Origin: Nemertoderma westbladi
Lineage: Eukaryota > Xenacoelomorpha > Nemertodermatida > Nemertodermatidae
DNA length: 24,170 nt
Reading direction: 5' to 3'
NCBI GenBank assembly: GCA_032718475.1
Contig: JAUCBJ010006208.1
Location: 1 to 24,170 of the forward strand
Made by a program: the position numbers and the translations under genes. How positions within the stretch are numbered: position 1 is the first letter of the stretch; the number at the start of each line of letters is the position of its first letter. The notes under the pieces were generated by a model, which ran no database searches, had not been told where the DNA came from, and saw only the letters and a program-made list of their open reading frames with translations. This document shows positions 9,360-19,070 of this stretch, one piece after another.

Positions 9360-9515
9360 TCGAAACCGGCATCGATTTCAAAAAAACCGGACCGGTGGTA
9401 CCGGTTCGGCCAAAACCGGCACCTACCTGGTACCGCCACCGGTACGGGTACTACGGTACGGTACGGGTCCGGCTCCGGCCAGACTTGGCATGTCCGGCTT
9501 CGGTCAAAATAAGTC
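9360..9515. repeat. ACCGG/GTACCGG-rich low-complexity block
   Basis: A GC-rich island built from ACCGGT, GGTACCG, GTACGGTACGG and CCGGCTCCGGCC motifs. It resembles the CTCCGG-rich subterminal sequence of the hAT-like MITE at 15007-15788, so it may be a worn fragment of a related element. No coding potential was recognised. Confidence 0.55.
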
Positions 9516-9528
9516 AGTTAGGTACAAT

Positions 9529-9652
9529 GGCCAAATCTGGCAATGATTGTGATTGCCATATTTGGCAACCACTGAACCAAGCAAAATCTGGCAACAATTC
9601 TGATTGCCTGATTTGGCAACTATATAAAGCCTTTGTTGCCATATTTGGCAAC
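9529..9652. repeat. ~54-bp repeat of paired TGCCAnnTTTGGCA motifs
   Basis: Two and a half units carry an AAATCTGGCAA...TGATTGCC...ATTTGGCAAC pattern (starts near 9532 and 9585, with a final TTGCCATATTTGGCAAC at 9635-9652). Each unit is itself an imperfect inverted repeat. The array abuts the TTAA at the left border of the piggyBac-like element. Confidence 0.7.
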
Positions 9653-9656
9653 TTAA

Positions 9657-10712
9657 CCCTTGTGTTCCCCTTCATTTCTCAAACATTTGATTCCTTTGAG
9701 GTCAATTTTGACCTCATGTAAATGAGAAGGCACTGCGATTCAATATCCAGTGGTTACCTTTAAAATGATAGGCTACTTACTGTACTGGCAGACTGGTTTA
9801 GGAATGTAAGTTGCTTACTTATATTCAGATATTAGACTGTAGTATTATCTTAGTTGTCTGTTTTTTGTCTGTCTGTCCATTATCTGTTATCAGAATTAGT
9901 AATGTAATGGTATGATACCAGTAAGTCATTGCGATTAAATATCAAGATTACCATATCAATACAGCAGTCAGGCAGTATAATGATATAGGTTTTAGTAAGT
10001 TTTAATATACTGTAGGTAAGGTAGATAGTATTATATCAAGTTGTCTGTTTGTCTGTCTGTCTCCTGTCTGCGTCTGTTAGTGCAATTAGTAGGCAACTAA
10101 ACCTCCCACAACTCAACAATGCACTCAGTGAAAATAATAAATCCTGGCCTCGATAAATAATGAGGGTATTATATTATTCCAGTATTCAGTTATCAGGTTA
10201 TTGGTTATATTGATATCCGTATCAAAATTCACAGTACCTGCTGACTGGAATTCAAGCACAGAAGAAAGGGACCTACTGAGTTTAGATTTGCAGACCACAG
10301 CGTGGTTTTGAGTAGCTGTGACCGTGACCGGTACTGGTACTTACTTATCTGGGCCTAATTTACAATCTGATAATTCTATACAGGCTTCTGCTAGACCACT
10401 AGACCAGTACCATACATTCAGTCATCAGTACAGAGAAGGCTAAGATATGTAAATCTTTCGTTGATATTGAATGGTATAGGTACAAAACATGATGAGGTCA
10501 AATTTGACCTCAAAGACAATATGTGTATAAATTGTAAAATTGAATAGACCCCCTTGCAAATTTTTACATTTTTGTTCTTGTCTAATCTAATTAAGATACA
10601 CTATAAAATAATAAAAGTCACAAAATTTCGAGATAAAATATCAATGTGTGATAAAATTATGTAAGTTTAAATCTCCGATGGGTCAAAAATGACCTCAAAG
10701 AGAGCACAAGGG
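9657..10712. mobile_element. piggyBac-like non-autonomous element (1056 bp) at TTAA
   Basis: TTAA at 9653-9656 and TTAA at 10713-10716 flank ends of the form CCCTTGTG(T/C)TC, read inward from each side. TTAA target duplication plus a CCC-start terminus is the piggyBac superfamily signature. Subterminal palindromes TGAGGTCA-n4-TGACCTCA lie at 9697-9716 and 10493-10512, with a diverged one at 10680-10697. The outer TTTGAGGTCA copies are in mirrored positions relative to the two ends. No transposase ORF is present, so movement would need a related autonomous element in trans. Internal sequence is a degenerate tandem duplication. Confidence 0.88.
9731..10120. repeat. Degenerate ~196-bp tandem duplication inside the piggyBac-like element
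   Basis: GCGATTCAATATC near 9736 and GCGATTAAATATC near 9931 start two units. Both continue through GATTACC/GGTTACC, ATGATATAGG/ATGATAGG and AGTTGTCTGT followed by GTCTGTCTGTC, ending at AGAATTAGTA / GCAATTAGTA. The units have diverged substantially, so the duplication is old. Confidence 0.65.
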
Positions 10713-10716
10713 TTAA

Positions 10717-11084
10717 CTAACTCATTGAATATGGATTATATCTATATGGTTCTACGTCATTAAGTCCTTCTATGGCCAGATGGCAGTATGGTCATTCCTT
10801 AGATCCTGAAATGTTAATGTTAGGCCTAGAAAAAAGACAAAGGGGTAGGGCCAGGTTACAGGTTATATTTATACCGGTCATGTCTGCCGGTAGTGGCATA
10901 TTCTAAGTTCTAACCAATACAGCAATATATCCTAAAAAATGACTGAATGAGGTGAGAATGAGAGTCAATAACACAAACACAGACTGACTGGTGATAGTTT
11001 TTTTTGCTTTTTTGAGATTTTTGCTAGTAATCTCTGGCGCTGCTTGGGGAGGTGGTTGATTGTTCTTTGTAACCAATAATAGTT
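10717..11084. other. Non-coding spacer between piggyBac-like element and LINE
   Basis: No gene seen. The right half (about 10990-11084) includes T-rich sequence; read on the minus strand it follows the point where the LINE reverse-transcriptase homology stops. It may contain the rearranged 3' end of that element. Confidence 0.4.
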
Positions 11085-13560
11085 TGAAATGAAAAGGAGA
11101 CCATATAGGCGTACAATACTCTAATAAGGGACGCACAAGATTTAAAAGCCGTAATTAATGCAGAACGATTCGAAGTTAAAAAGCACCTGTAAATCAAATT
11201 TGTCATTTTTAGGGCCTTGGCAGCTTGTTCGCGACAATAAACATCGAAATTAAGATAACTACACATTGTAATACCCAGGTCTCTACAGGAAGTGTCAATC
11301 TTTAACCATTTACCACCTAACATGTACTGCGTATCATTTTGGTCTGCCGAACCGATGTAAAGCACGGTGCACTTATGAGCAGCAATTTTGAGTTGCCATG
11401 TATCAGCCCACTTTTACAAAGCATTACTAGCTTCAGCGAGTTGCAAATTATCGGACGAGCGCGCATACAGCTTTACATCGTTGGCGAACAATTTGCATGA
11501 TACACTATTACCGATTATATCAGGTAGGTCATTAATAAATAACACAAACAATATTGGGCCAAGTACGCTACCTTGAGGGGTACCGGATAGTACATAGCAG
11601 ACATCGGAAAAACTATTTCCAACAACAACACATTGGCTACGATCAGATAAAAAAGCCGATAACCACAATAGTAAATCTCCAGATATACCATATGCCGATA
11701 ATTTAGATAATAACTTCCTATGTACAACAGAATCAAATGCTTTCGCAAAATCAATATAAATTGTGTCCGTGCTCTGTCGACTATCTAATAAATTGCACCA
11801 ATCAGTTGTACATTCCAATAATTGAGTACAGGTAGACCGTTTCTTTAGGAACCCATGTTGTGATTTAGATATGGGTTTATGAGAATATAAATAATCGAGC
11901 AATTTGTCCTTTATACACATCTCCATAATTTTGCATGCAATACAGGTCAAAGAAACAGGTCTGTAATTGTACGGGTCGGCAGCATCCCCCTTCTTATAGA
12001 TTGGAACAATGAATGCTGTTAACCAAATAGAAGGTAGACAATGGCTACTAAATGATATTTGGAAAATGGCCGCTAGAGGAGCTGCCAAGCACCGTGATAA
12101 TCTAGAGAAGATAATACTGGGGAAACCATCAGGCGTACAACTCGATTTACTTTCAAGTTTACGTAATATACAGGATACGTTTACGGGACTAAAATCAACA
12201 TGAGACATAGAAATATGATTGGGAACACGCCGCTCAAAATTTAGTGTAGCACTGTTATCAACGGAAAAGTTTTCTGAGATTACCTTTGATAGAATACGGG
12301 CTTTCTCAATATCATCTACCACGGTTGCACCTTTAAATTTAAACGGTGAAACACCAGAATTAAGGTTACGTTTCGAATTGATATATGAAAAAATATCACC
12401 GATATTGCCCGAACTAAGAATCTTGTTTTCACGAATACAGGCTGCCCTGAAGCATGCCTGGGATACAGCTTTGGCGCATTTCTTATATTCAGAACTACCA
12501 GTTACGGTATGACGTCGCCGCCATAAGCGTTTTTTCTTGCGTTGTAATAAATGAACAAAATCAGGGAAAACCTTCTTCTTGCGCGGTGTCACAAAACTCT
12601 TAAAAGTAACAAATCGTTCTATACCTGTCTGTCTGTACGTAGTGTAAAAAAAATCCCAAAAATCATCAACGGAAATACAAGAATCAAAATTAGTGTTCCA
12701 ATCAATACTTTCCATAAATATGGAGAATTCACTGTAGTTACCATTCTTAAAATCATAATAACCTACGTTATCATCAGATGACAGGCTACAATCATCAGAT
12801 AAAATATTAAAAATTACAGATGCATGGTCACTAGTACTAAAATTATCAATAACATCTACATTAGAAACAAACATATCCTCACTTGAAAAAACTAGATCTA
12901 GAATGTTATTATCGCGGGTGGGTTTTAATTGTAACTGAGTTAAACCACTGTCCAGAAAACACTGGTTTAGTAAGTCGTAGTTAGCATATGTAGGATGTGT
13001 TAAGTTAAGCCAATCAAAATCTGGTAAATTAAAATCACCATTCACGACACGTGGGGTATTTACTTGACAGAGAAGAGATATGCATTCGGACAAGAGTTTA
13101 TCAGTTTCAATGGTCGCGATGGTTCCTGATCGATATATACATATAAACCGACAGGGGGAGCTTCCAACTAGATCGATCGCTACCACCTCAGTATCTACAA
13201 AGCGAGCCGGTAGTTGTACCTGGACGCATTTGATGTCCGACCGGACAAGGATGGCAACTCCACCACCACGAGAGGGGAAGACGGGGAGAGGGGAAGACGT
13301 TGCGGAAGACACGATATTGCCCATTGTTGCTCACCATCTTGTCTGGGATTGTATCTATGAGCCAGGACTCGGTGACAGCCAGGATCCCATATTTATTAGG
13401 TTGTAAGAAGAGCTCGAGGTCAGTTAGTTTATTGTTCAGCGACTGCGCATTCACTAAGCAGCATTCGATGATTGGCTCCTTGTCGGGTTGTTTCCCTCTG
13501 TTTAAACGTTTCCTGACGAAGAAGTCGTCGGATCGGCAGTTGCGCCATTTGTATTCTGTG
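11030..13560 (-). pseudogene. LINE ORF2: endonuclease and reverse transcriptase, broken
   Basis: The protein makes and uses the nick for target-primed reverse transcription. The N-terminal part reads from about 13560 (SDDFFVRKRLN, then VNAQSLNNK near 13452 and TESWL near 13370, both endonuclease boxes). A frameshift near 13265, in a CTTCCCCTCTCC microduplication, moves it to the long frame 13324-11414 (636 codons). There GDFNLPDFDW (res. 96-105) and SDH (165-167) complete the endonuclease. RT boxes are NYRPVSLT (453-460), IDFAKAFDSV (524-533) and GTPQGSVLGP (581-590). The catalytic FADD reads FAND (613-616; codon AAC at 11482-11480), a one-base change from GAC in a CpG context. A TAA at 11416-11414 interrupts the frame, which continues downstream as KWADTWQLKIAAHK. 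A further frameshift lies near 11130 before RPLLEYCTPIW. No active enzyme is expected. Confidence 0.88.
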
Positions 13561-14640
13561 GCGTCGTCCGAGGATCCGGCGTATGGTGCTCCGGCGTCCC
13601 GGGCTCCATCGTCTGCGGCGAGGGGGACACGGGAGACGGGTTTCTCGTTGATCGGTGTTGTCGTTGGTTACGAACAGCTTCCCGTTTATGGTACTGCTGC
13701 TTGGCCTGTAGTTGGGTAAGATCATGGTCGATATAAACCCCAGTATGCACAGTGGATTTCCAGAGTTTTTTCTTTTGTTCCATGATATTATTCTTGGAAT
13801 CCATGCTAGAGAGGCGGACAATGAAACGCGTAGGTTTATTATCCCTCGCCGGTAGACTGGAAACCACTGAAAATACCTCATCTTTCTGATCGAACTCTGA
13901 CCATTTCTCCTTTGTTAGAATCGTCGGTTGATACCGGTAAACCTCGAATGACGATGTTGAGCTCACGTTTCCACTGCTCTTGAACCTCGCGATCCACATC
14001 CTCCGCGGTCATTGGGACCTCAGTAACGCGGGCCGGGATTTGTTCTTCTTCTGTTGCACCTGGGACCAGGCCTCTCCACCCAAGTCCTTGGATTCCTCTC
14101 GAAGAAGATTGATCTCGGATTTCAGGGAACTGAAATCCTTAGTGATTTTTTCTTCCAGTTTGGATATAACCGTTATTAGCGATTCAGAACTGGAACTGGT
14201 CGTATTTGTTGGTTGCTTAAATGCACCACGTGACTCGCAAGTGTTGCACACGATCTTGCAGGTTTTGGACTTCCCGAGAATCGGTATGTCCAAAGCGACG
14301 AGCCCGAGACACTTGCTGTGAATCCAGGATCCACAGCAGTCGCATCCCAGACAGTTTCTGCCCACCCCCGCCTTCAGGCAGTGGGGACACAAATTCTCCA
14401 CGGATTCGTCCCCATCGCACGATGGAGTAGACATGGCGACGTGGTTATTGTAGGCGGCTTTATCTGTGAAAAGGGCAGAACATCCGTCGCAGTTTAGCAG
14501 CTTGGAGAGATCTATTTTTCCTATTGGACTATTATCGCCGAGACTTGTCCTTGATGTTGGAGTGTTCGTCCCACGCGGAGCCGCTCTAGCTGGGCTTTGT
14601 CTCGTCGCTGGTTGCTTCTGCTTCAGAGGCATCTCGAAGC
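11085..14640 (-). mobile_element. Decayed CR1/L2-type non-LTR retrotransposon (LINE)
   Basis: Minus-strand order is ORF1 (PHD finger plus coiled coil), endonuclease, reverse transcriptase: the layout of a two-ORF LINE of the Jockey supergroup. The copy lacks the usual ~200-250 residues after the RT palm/thumb. Homology ends shortly after the box VRPLLEYCTPIWSP near 11090, so it is 3'-truncated or rearranged. There is no recognisable poly-A or microsatellite tail and no target-site duplication. Several frameshifts and one stop show it is inactive. Clade assignment (CR1, L2, Crack or Daphne) needs a phylogeny. Confidence 0.85.
13502..14632 (-). pseudogene. LINE ORF1: PHD-finger, coiled-coil RNA-binding protein, frameshifted
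   Basis: ORF1 proteins of these LINEs bind the element RNA and chaperone reverse transcription. The likely start is the ATG at 14632 (MPLKQKQPATRQ), 21 codons inside a longer open frame. A basic, Ser/Thr-rich leader is followed by a Cys/His-rich region. It holds CDGC near residue 50 and a PHD-type C4HC3 pattern: CPHC, CLGCDCCGSWIHSKC and a closing CKIVCNTC. Then comes a short coiled coil (SKLEEKITKDFSSLKSEINL). This frame stops at 14009. The homologous reading continues in a second frame (QWKRELNIVIRGLP, ~13960) and then a third (KDEVFSVVSSL...TRFIVRLSS...VYIDHDLT, to 13502), so there are at least two frameshifts. The second part looks like the RRM/CTD-type RNA-binding half. Its 3' end overlaps the 5' end of ORF2. 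Confidence 0.8.
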
Positions 14641-14899
14641 AGCGAAGGTATACCAAAGCAGTCATATAGCAGTATATATAAAAAATATATATCAAAAAAT
14701 GTTATACTGTTATATCAAATAATTAAGTATAATTTAATTATGAATCAGTACAGTCAAGCAGTCAGTTGTCAGCCAGTCTGCAGACCTCAAGTTACTACTA
14801 ACTGCAGCTGTACTGCAGCGTAAAACCTAAAGATTGTAACTGTGTAATGCTGATACAATTGCCCAGCAATCTAAATCATCCTTCACTCTATATCAGTTC
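14641..14899. other. Short spacer between LINE and palindrome
   Basis: AT-rich (TATATATAAAAAATATATAT near 14675-14695) and then CAGT/CTGCAG-rich sequence. No gene or element border was recognised. Confidence 0.45.
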
Positions 14900-15000
14900 A
14901 GTATATCTATCTTTTCATTCCTACATCAGTACCTGAGTACATACACTGTATGTCAGTATGTACTCAGGTACTGATGTAGGAATGGAAAGATAGATATACT
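14900..15000. repeat. Palindrome with 44-bp arms, one mismatch
   Basis: Arms 14900-14943 and 14957-15000 are complementary at 43 of 44 positions around a 13-nt loop. The right arm runs directly into the CTGACGGT target site of the hAT-like MITE. Its last 21 bases can be read as the upstream coding continuation of the transposase-like gene (EWKDRYTDG), so part of that gene's border has been copied in inverse orientation. Confidence 0.9.
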
Positions 15001-15006
15001 GACGGT

Positions 15007-15788
15007 TAGGGCTCGATCGGAGCTCCGGCCTCCGGCTCCGGCTCCGGCCATTTTGGCACCTCCGGCTCCTGCTCCGGCTCCGGTAAAAATATTGCCGGAG
15101 TTAATTTTTTAATAAAGTATTATATTTCGTGCATATTCTAATCTGAACAATTATTTACAGTATAAGTAGTACCGGTACTTTAGTACAGCTTCAATATCAA
15201 GCATAATAATGCAGTATTTACTTAAAGTCAATGACTGACTGACTGCACTGGAGTACTGGTACTGCAGTACTGGCCAGCTGGCTGACTAGCAAACTATAAC
15301 AGACTACTGTAAAAAATTGTAAATGCTATGATTGTACACTGTACCACTGCAGCCATTTACTGCTGTCATGCCAGCATAATATACTACAGTACTGGTACAC
15401 GTACGGTACAGCGGTAGGCTACCTAGTAGGCCTACCTACCAGCCTACAGTCAGACAGTACACACCTCTACCACAGTTAGACAGTTAGTGAGTTAGGTACT
15501 GTAGGTAATTTTTAGCCGTCAGCTTCAGGCCGTCTGTCCGTGATAAATTAATTACTTAAATTTTAAATTGAAAATTCGTAAATCTATAAATTATGAAATT
15601 AATTAGACCTACAGTATGATAGATTATGAGCGATTGGCGAACGATAACAATACTTTATTTTTTTTTAATAAATAATTGAATTTTTAAAATTTTTGAAAAA
15701 CTCCGGCTCCTGCTCCGGCTCCGGCCAAATTGTCCAACTCCGGCTCCTGCTCCGGCTCCGGCCAAATCCCAACTCCAATCGAGCCCTA
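15007..15788. mobile_element. hAT-like MITE (782 bp) with 8-bp TSD CTGACGGT
   Basis: CTGACGGT at 14999-15006 is repeated exactly at 15789-15796. The element begins TAGGGCTCGATCGGAG and ends CCAATCGAGCCCTA; the terminal inversion is ~15 bp with mismatches. The YAGGGCTCGA terminus and 8-bp duplication fit the hAT superfamily. Subterminal regions carry CTCCGGCTCCGG hexamer arrays (15024-15085 and 15700-15767) that lie in the same orientation at both ends rather than inverted. No ORF of note lies inside, so it is non-autonomous. It has split the coding region of the transposase-like gene; excision with one TSD copy gives ACT GAC GGT AGT GTT, in frame. Confidence 0.88.
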
Positions 15789-16481
15789 CTGACGGTAGTG
15801 TTATTATTGATCCGGCTGATGAAATGCCCTATAAATACCGTCATATTAGAAATGGTCCACGTTCTGTACGACCAGAATATTATATATTAACTCATAAATT
15901 GAAGTCTGAGCTTCATATGTCAGAAAACCAAGCTCAAGGTGCGATTATTGCCATTGCAAATATATTGTTTGGAAGAAACGATTATGGTGAGTGGAAATGC
16001 TACGAAAAAGGAAAACCAAGTGATTACAATACCCTTCCAGCCCCTACTGCCTACCAATATAAATCGAACTGAAACATATATTGAAGCTTTAGTTCTTGCT
16101 GGCATTGTAACTGAGATTATGTCTTCAGATATGGAGCAGACACTTGTAACCTATTCAAATAATGGTTCATCGAAAAGTGGAGTGGGCAATTTTATTGTTC
16201 AATCATTCACGATTAATGGGAAACAAAGAGTGTTACCAACTCTTGCTATTTTTAGTGAGACCCGTGAAAATCTTAAGGAACTTGAGATAATGACATTAAA
16301 GATCTTATCAGCAGCTAGTGGAGGAAAGTATAATGAAAAGGAGATATTAGATAGAATAGATTTTGTGATGACAGATAGTACATCTCACAACATAGGAGTT
16401 ATTGAACAGGTCTATAAAGATATCGGATCAGATTCTGTCCCAGGTTCACTTGTTTGCCACATTCATCCACTGATGATGTTT
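15789..16481 (+). pseudogene. Transposase-like protein, N-terminal and catalytic part (interrupted)
   Basis: Reads plus strand from the right TSD of the hAT-like MITE: VIIDPADEMPYKYRHIR, then a helical segment with HMSENQAQGAIIAIANILFG. The first frame ends at a TGA at 16070-16072. Homologous-looking sequence continues in the next frame (NINRTETYIEALVLAG), so a +1 or -2 frameshift lies at about 16040-16060. It then reads VTYSNNGSSKSGVGNF, then LPTLAIFSETRENL and MTDSTSHNIGVIEQV, ending at CHIHPLMMF where the antisense RTE has inserted. Asp in TDS followed ~30 residues later by C-x2-H is the second-Asp/CxxH signature of RNase-H-fold transposases such as hAT and MULE. I recall similar predicted proteins in marine invertebrate genomes but cannot name the family. 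The first catalytic Asp is not obvious. Confidence 0.6.
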
Positions 16482-17827
16482 CTACTACTAGGATCGGCAT
16501 GCTGCATTGCAGCTGCATTTTTAAGAATGCTGTGCCGGCTTGTCAACAAAATTGCACCGCCACAACTCCCTATCACCCATGACATTTGCTAGATCATCCG
16601 CATCTTTAAGGCCAGTGTCCTTTAAGATGCGTCTCAAGAAAGTCATGGGCTGTCCACCATGCTTATTCACTCCATGAGGCTGCCAAAGTACAAGATTATG
16701 CACTGGCTGATCCTCACGGCGAAAGCAATGTCCTGCAAAGCGGAGGCGATTTTGTTCTAGTGTCAAGCTTGGGGGAACCAATGAGACACCTCCAATGTTA
16801 TATAGTGTCTGGTTGGAGATGTGTGCATTGTACTTGACACAATGAACCCGGCGTAGCATTCTTGTGAATGTGCCATCCAGAGATTTGGTGTCCTCAGCAG
16901 TTAGAGCCCAGCATGGACTCCCGTAGAGGAGTACTGGAACTACTGCTGCTCTAAATAATCGGACCTTAAGTTTCCGATTAATTCTTGGTGACTTCCAAAT
17001 CCTGGAAAGCCTATTCAAGGCTGCCCATGCCTTTCCCTTACGTATTCGAAGGTCCTCACCTGACTTCCGGATCCATGATCCCAGGTAACAGAAGTCGTCC
17101 ACATGCTCAAGCATACCATCCTTTGAGCTTATGCTCATCCGATCAGAGACTTGCTGAGGACTTTCAAAGTTAACTGTCAGAATTTTGGTCTTTCTGGAGT
17201 TAATAAAAAGACCAACACTAGAAGCAGCATGTTCTAATGAGCTGAGGAGCCGTTGGGCTCCCTCTAATGATTCTGAGAGTACTCCTAAGTCATCAGCAAA
17301 GTCTAGATCAGTTAGGTACTTGGCAGGATTTCCTCGACTTCTGGAGCCAGTAGGTGGAGTTATCATCACCCCATCATCATTATAATGATCTAAGGACATG
17401 CGTAGAACATAGTCAACCACAATAATGAACAAGAATGGTGCAAGTGTGTCTCCTTGGAGGACGCCCCATAACACTTCAAATGGTTCTGTGTCACCGTCAA
17501 CAGTAGACACAAATGTTGTCGAACCATCGTATACTGATCTGATTGCTGCAATAATTTCATCAGGAATCCCATATAATGAAAGTATGCTGAACATACGTGA
17601 GCGAGAGACTGAATCAAAGGCCTTGAAGAAGTCAACAAAGATAACAGCCAGATGCCTGTCTTTCTTTTTTGATAACTCTTCAATTATCCTTCTAAGTGCC
17701 AAAATGGGCTCCATGGTCCCACGACCTTTACGGAACCCATTCTGATTTCCACGGAGCAGTCTCTCAATGGGATCCCTGATGCGATTTAATAGAATCCTAT
17801 TGTATAGCTTTGCAGCAATCGAGATCA
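16482..17827 (-). mobile_element. 5'-truncated RTE-type retrotransposon inserted antisense in transposase-like gene
   Basis: Host coding is interrupted between HPLMMF (ending 16481) and QRKVKDVYQ (from 17836). The borders are ATGATGTTT at 16473-16481 and ATGAGTTT at 17828-17835, a probable 8-9-bp target duplication with one base lost. On the minus strand the insert carries only the RT and C-terminal part of a LINE. A very short 3' untranslated tail of about 39 bp ends in TAGTAGTAG instead of poly-A. A very short 3' end with a simple-repeat tail is characteristic of RTE-clade elements. The 5' end is cut within the RT domain, as expected from incomplete reverse transcription. Confidence 0.87.
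16521..17827 (-). CDS. RTE-like reverse transcriptase, N-terminally truncated, otherwise open
   Basis: About 435 codons are open with no stop or frameshift. The first codons (LISIAAKLYNRIL) correspond to the middle of an RT domain, so there is no true start and the endonuclease is missing. RT boxes: GNQNGFRKGRGT (~28-39), FVDFFKAFDSV (64-74) with the first catalytic Asp, GVLQGDTLAPFLF (122-134), and an intact FADD (177-180). The thumb and C-terminal region follow: FINSRKTKIL, DDFCYLGSWI, the basic repeat-poor linker, LLYGSPCWALT, and the RFAGHCFRR...NLVLWQPHG box typical of RTE/BovB-like proteins. The intact frame, against the decayed LINE at 11085-14640, points to a younger insertion. The product is not expected to be functional because the endonuclease and RT fingers are absent. 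Confidence 0.88.
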
Positions 17828-18996
17828 ATGAGTTTCAACGTAAGGTTAAAGATGTTTATCAAGAGATACTGATACATGATGCGTTTGGGTCCAGTACAAT
17901 CAAGGATTGCTTTCTCGTAGAAGTTGATTTCAGGAATGAATCATTTATCTACAAAGCACTGCGTTGCCTTACATCATTTATTAGCCGTGATTTCTCATCA
18001 AAACCTTGGAATAGGCAACACCACTTTGACAATTATATTAGTCCCAAAAAAAATGAAAGTATTTCATTGAAAGATCATCGTTTTAATAGGTTGTTTGATT
18101 GCTCCCTTTCACTATTGTATCACTTGGATGATATCAAAATGTATCTTGATAACTTCAGTAATATTATTAATGGTATAGCTATCCTTGACAGAACTTTTCT
18201 CAACATGGAACTACTGAAACCAATCTTATGTGCAACCTCGCTTATTGGAATTCATTTCACTCGCCCATTTCTTTCGCTTTTACTAGACACAGAGACCACT
18301 TATAATACATTGCTTGAAGCATTTCCAAAACTTTATTTTAATTTAAGTCAAGTAAAGGCAGATGAGTTACTGCAAGTCGAAATGAGAGTTTGCCACTTTG
18401 TAACTGAAAAAAGGTTTCTCGATTCACTGCCAAAGAAATGTTTACTTGAAGTAGTCAATGTTTGCATTGGCCAGTTTCACAACGAAGTGATTAATCTGCT
18501 CAATATCCTTTTACCTCGACTTGCAGGTGGTTTCCTGGAGCAGAGAGGAGCTATATTTGGGTTCGGATCAAAGGCACATGATGAAACAGGTACATTGTTG
18601 AAAATATGTCATACTGATGGAGCAAAACGACAAAAATTAGAAATGGCTCCAATACACAATCTCAATGAAGAGCATAGTGTTGGTTTCGTCAATTATGAAC
18701 TTCATATCCGTGGCAAGCAACATCTAGAATCAGCATCTAAGAAAATGACTATTAACAAGAGTTCAGACATACTAATGAACATCATTCCATCTGAAATTCG
18801 GACCTTTGTCAAGCCAGCACAACAAATCAAAGACCTCAAGCTCCAATGGGTTGAACAACTTAAAAAACATCAAGCAGCAGGATACAGTGAAAAGGAAACT
18901 GCAAATTTGAACCAAGATGCAGTAAAATATCAACTTTTAGACATCCTTAAGAATGATATAATACCTGGTCCATTTTCATCAGTGGCTGTATATTAA
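17828..18996 (+). pseudogene. Transposase-like protein, C-terminal part after RTE insertion
   Basis: From QRKVKDVYQEILIHDAFG (17836) the frame is open for ~387 codons to a TAA at 18994-18996. It continues in frame from MMF at 16481 once the insert and one TSD are removed. Visible blocks: IKDCFLVEVDFRNESFIYKA, SSKPWNRQHHFDNYI, LKDHRFNRLFDC, INGIAILDRTFLNM, LLLDTETTYNTLLEAFPKLY, GFLEQRGAIFGFGSKAHDE and EEHSVGFVNYELHIRGKQHL. The last two are compact acidic/aromatic blocks that could include the third catalytic acid. Near the C-terminus is a Lys/Gln-rich helix. No zinc finger or BED domain is seen. Composition is normal coding and no internal stop occurs, so decay is limited to the insertions and the upstream frameshift. 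Function as a transposase is inferred, not proven. Confidence 0.65.
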
Positions 18997-19070
18997 AAAT
19001 AAGAACACAACTCATATTTTTAATACGAAATAGATTATATATTTTTTTATATACGTTAAGAAATATATAG

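Noticed and set aside
11388-13406. Several plus-strand ORFs across the LINE
   Set aside because: They are antisense shadows of ORF2, which shows endonuclease and RT boxes on the minus strand.
16985-17745. Plus-strand ORFs across the RTE insert
   Set aside because: They are antisense of the RT frame and show no domain.
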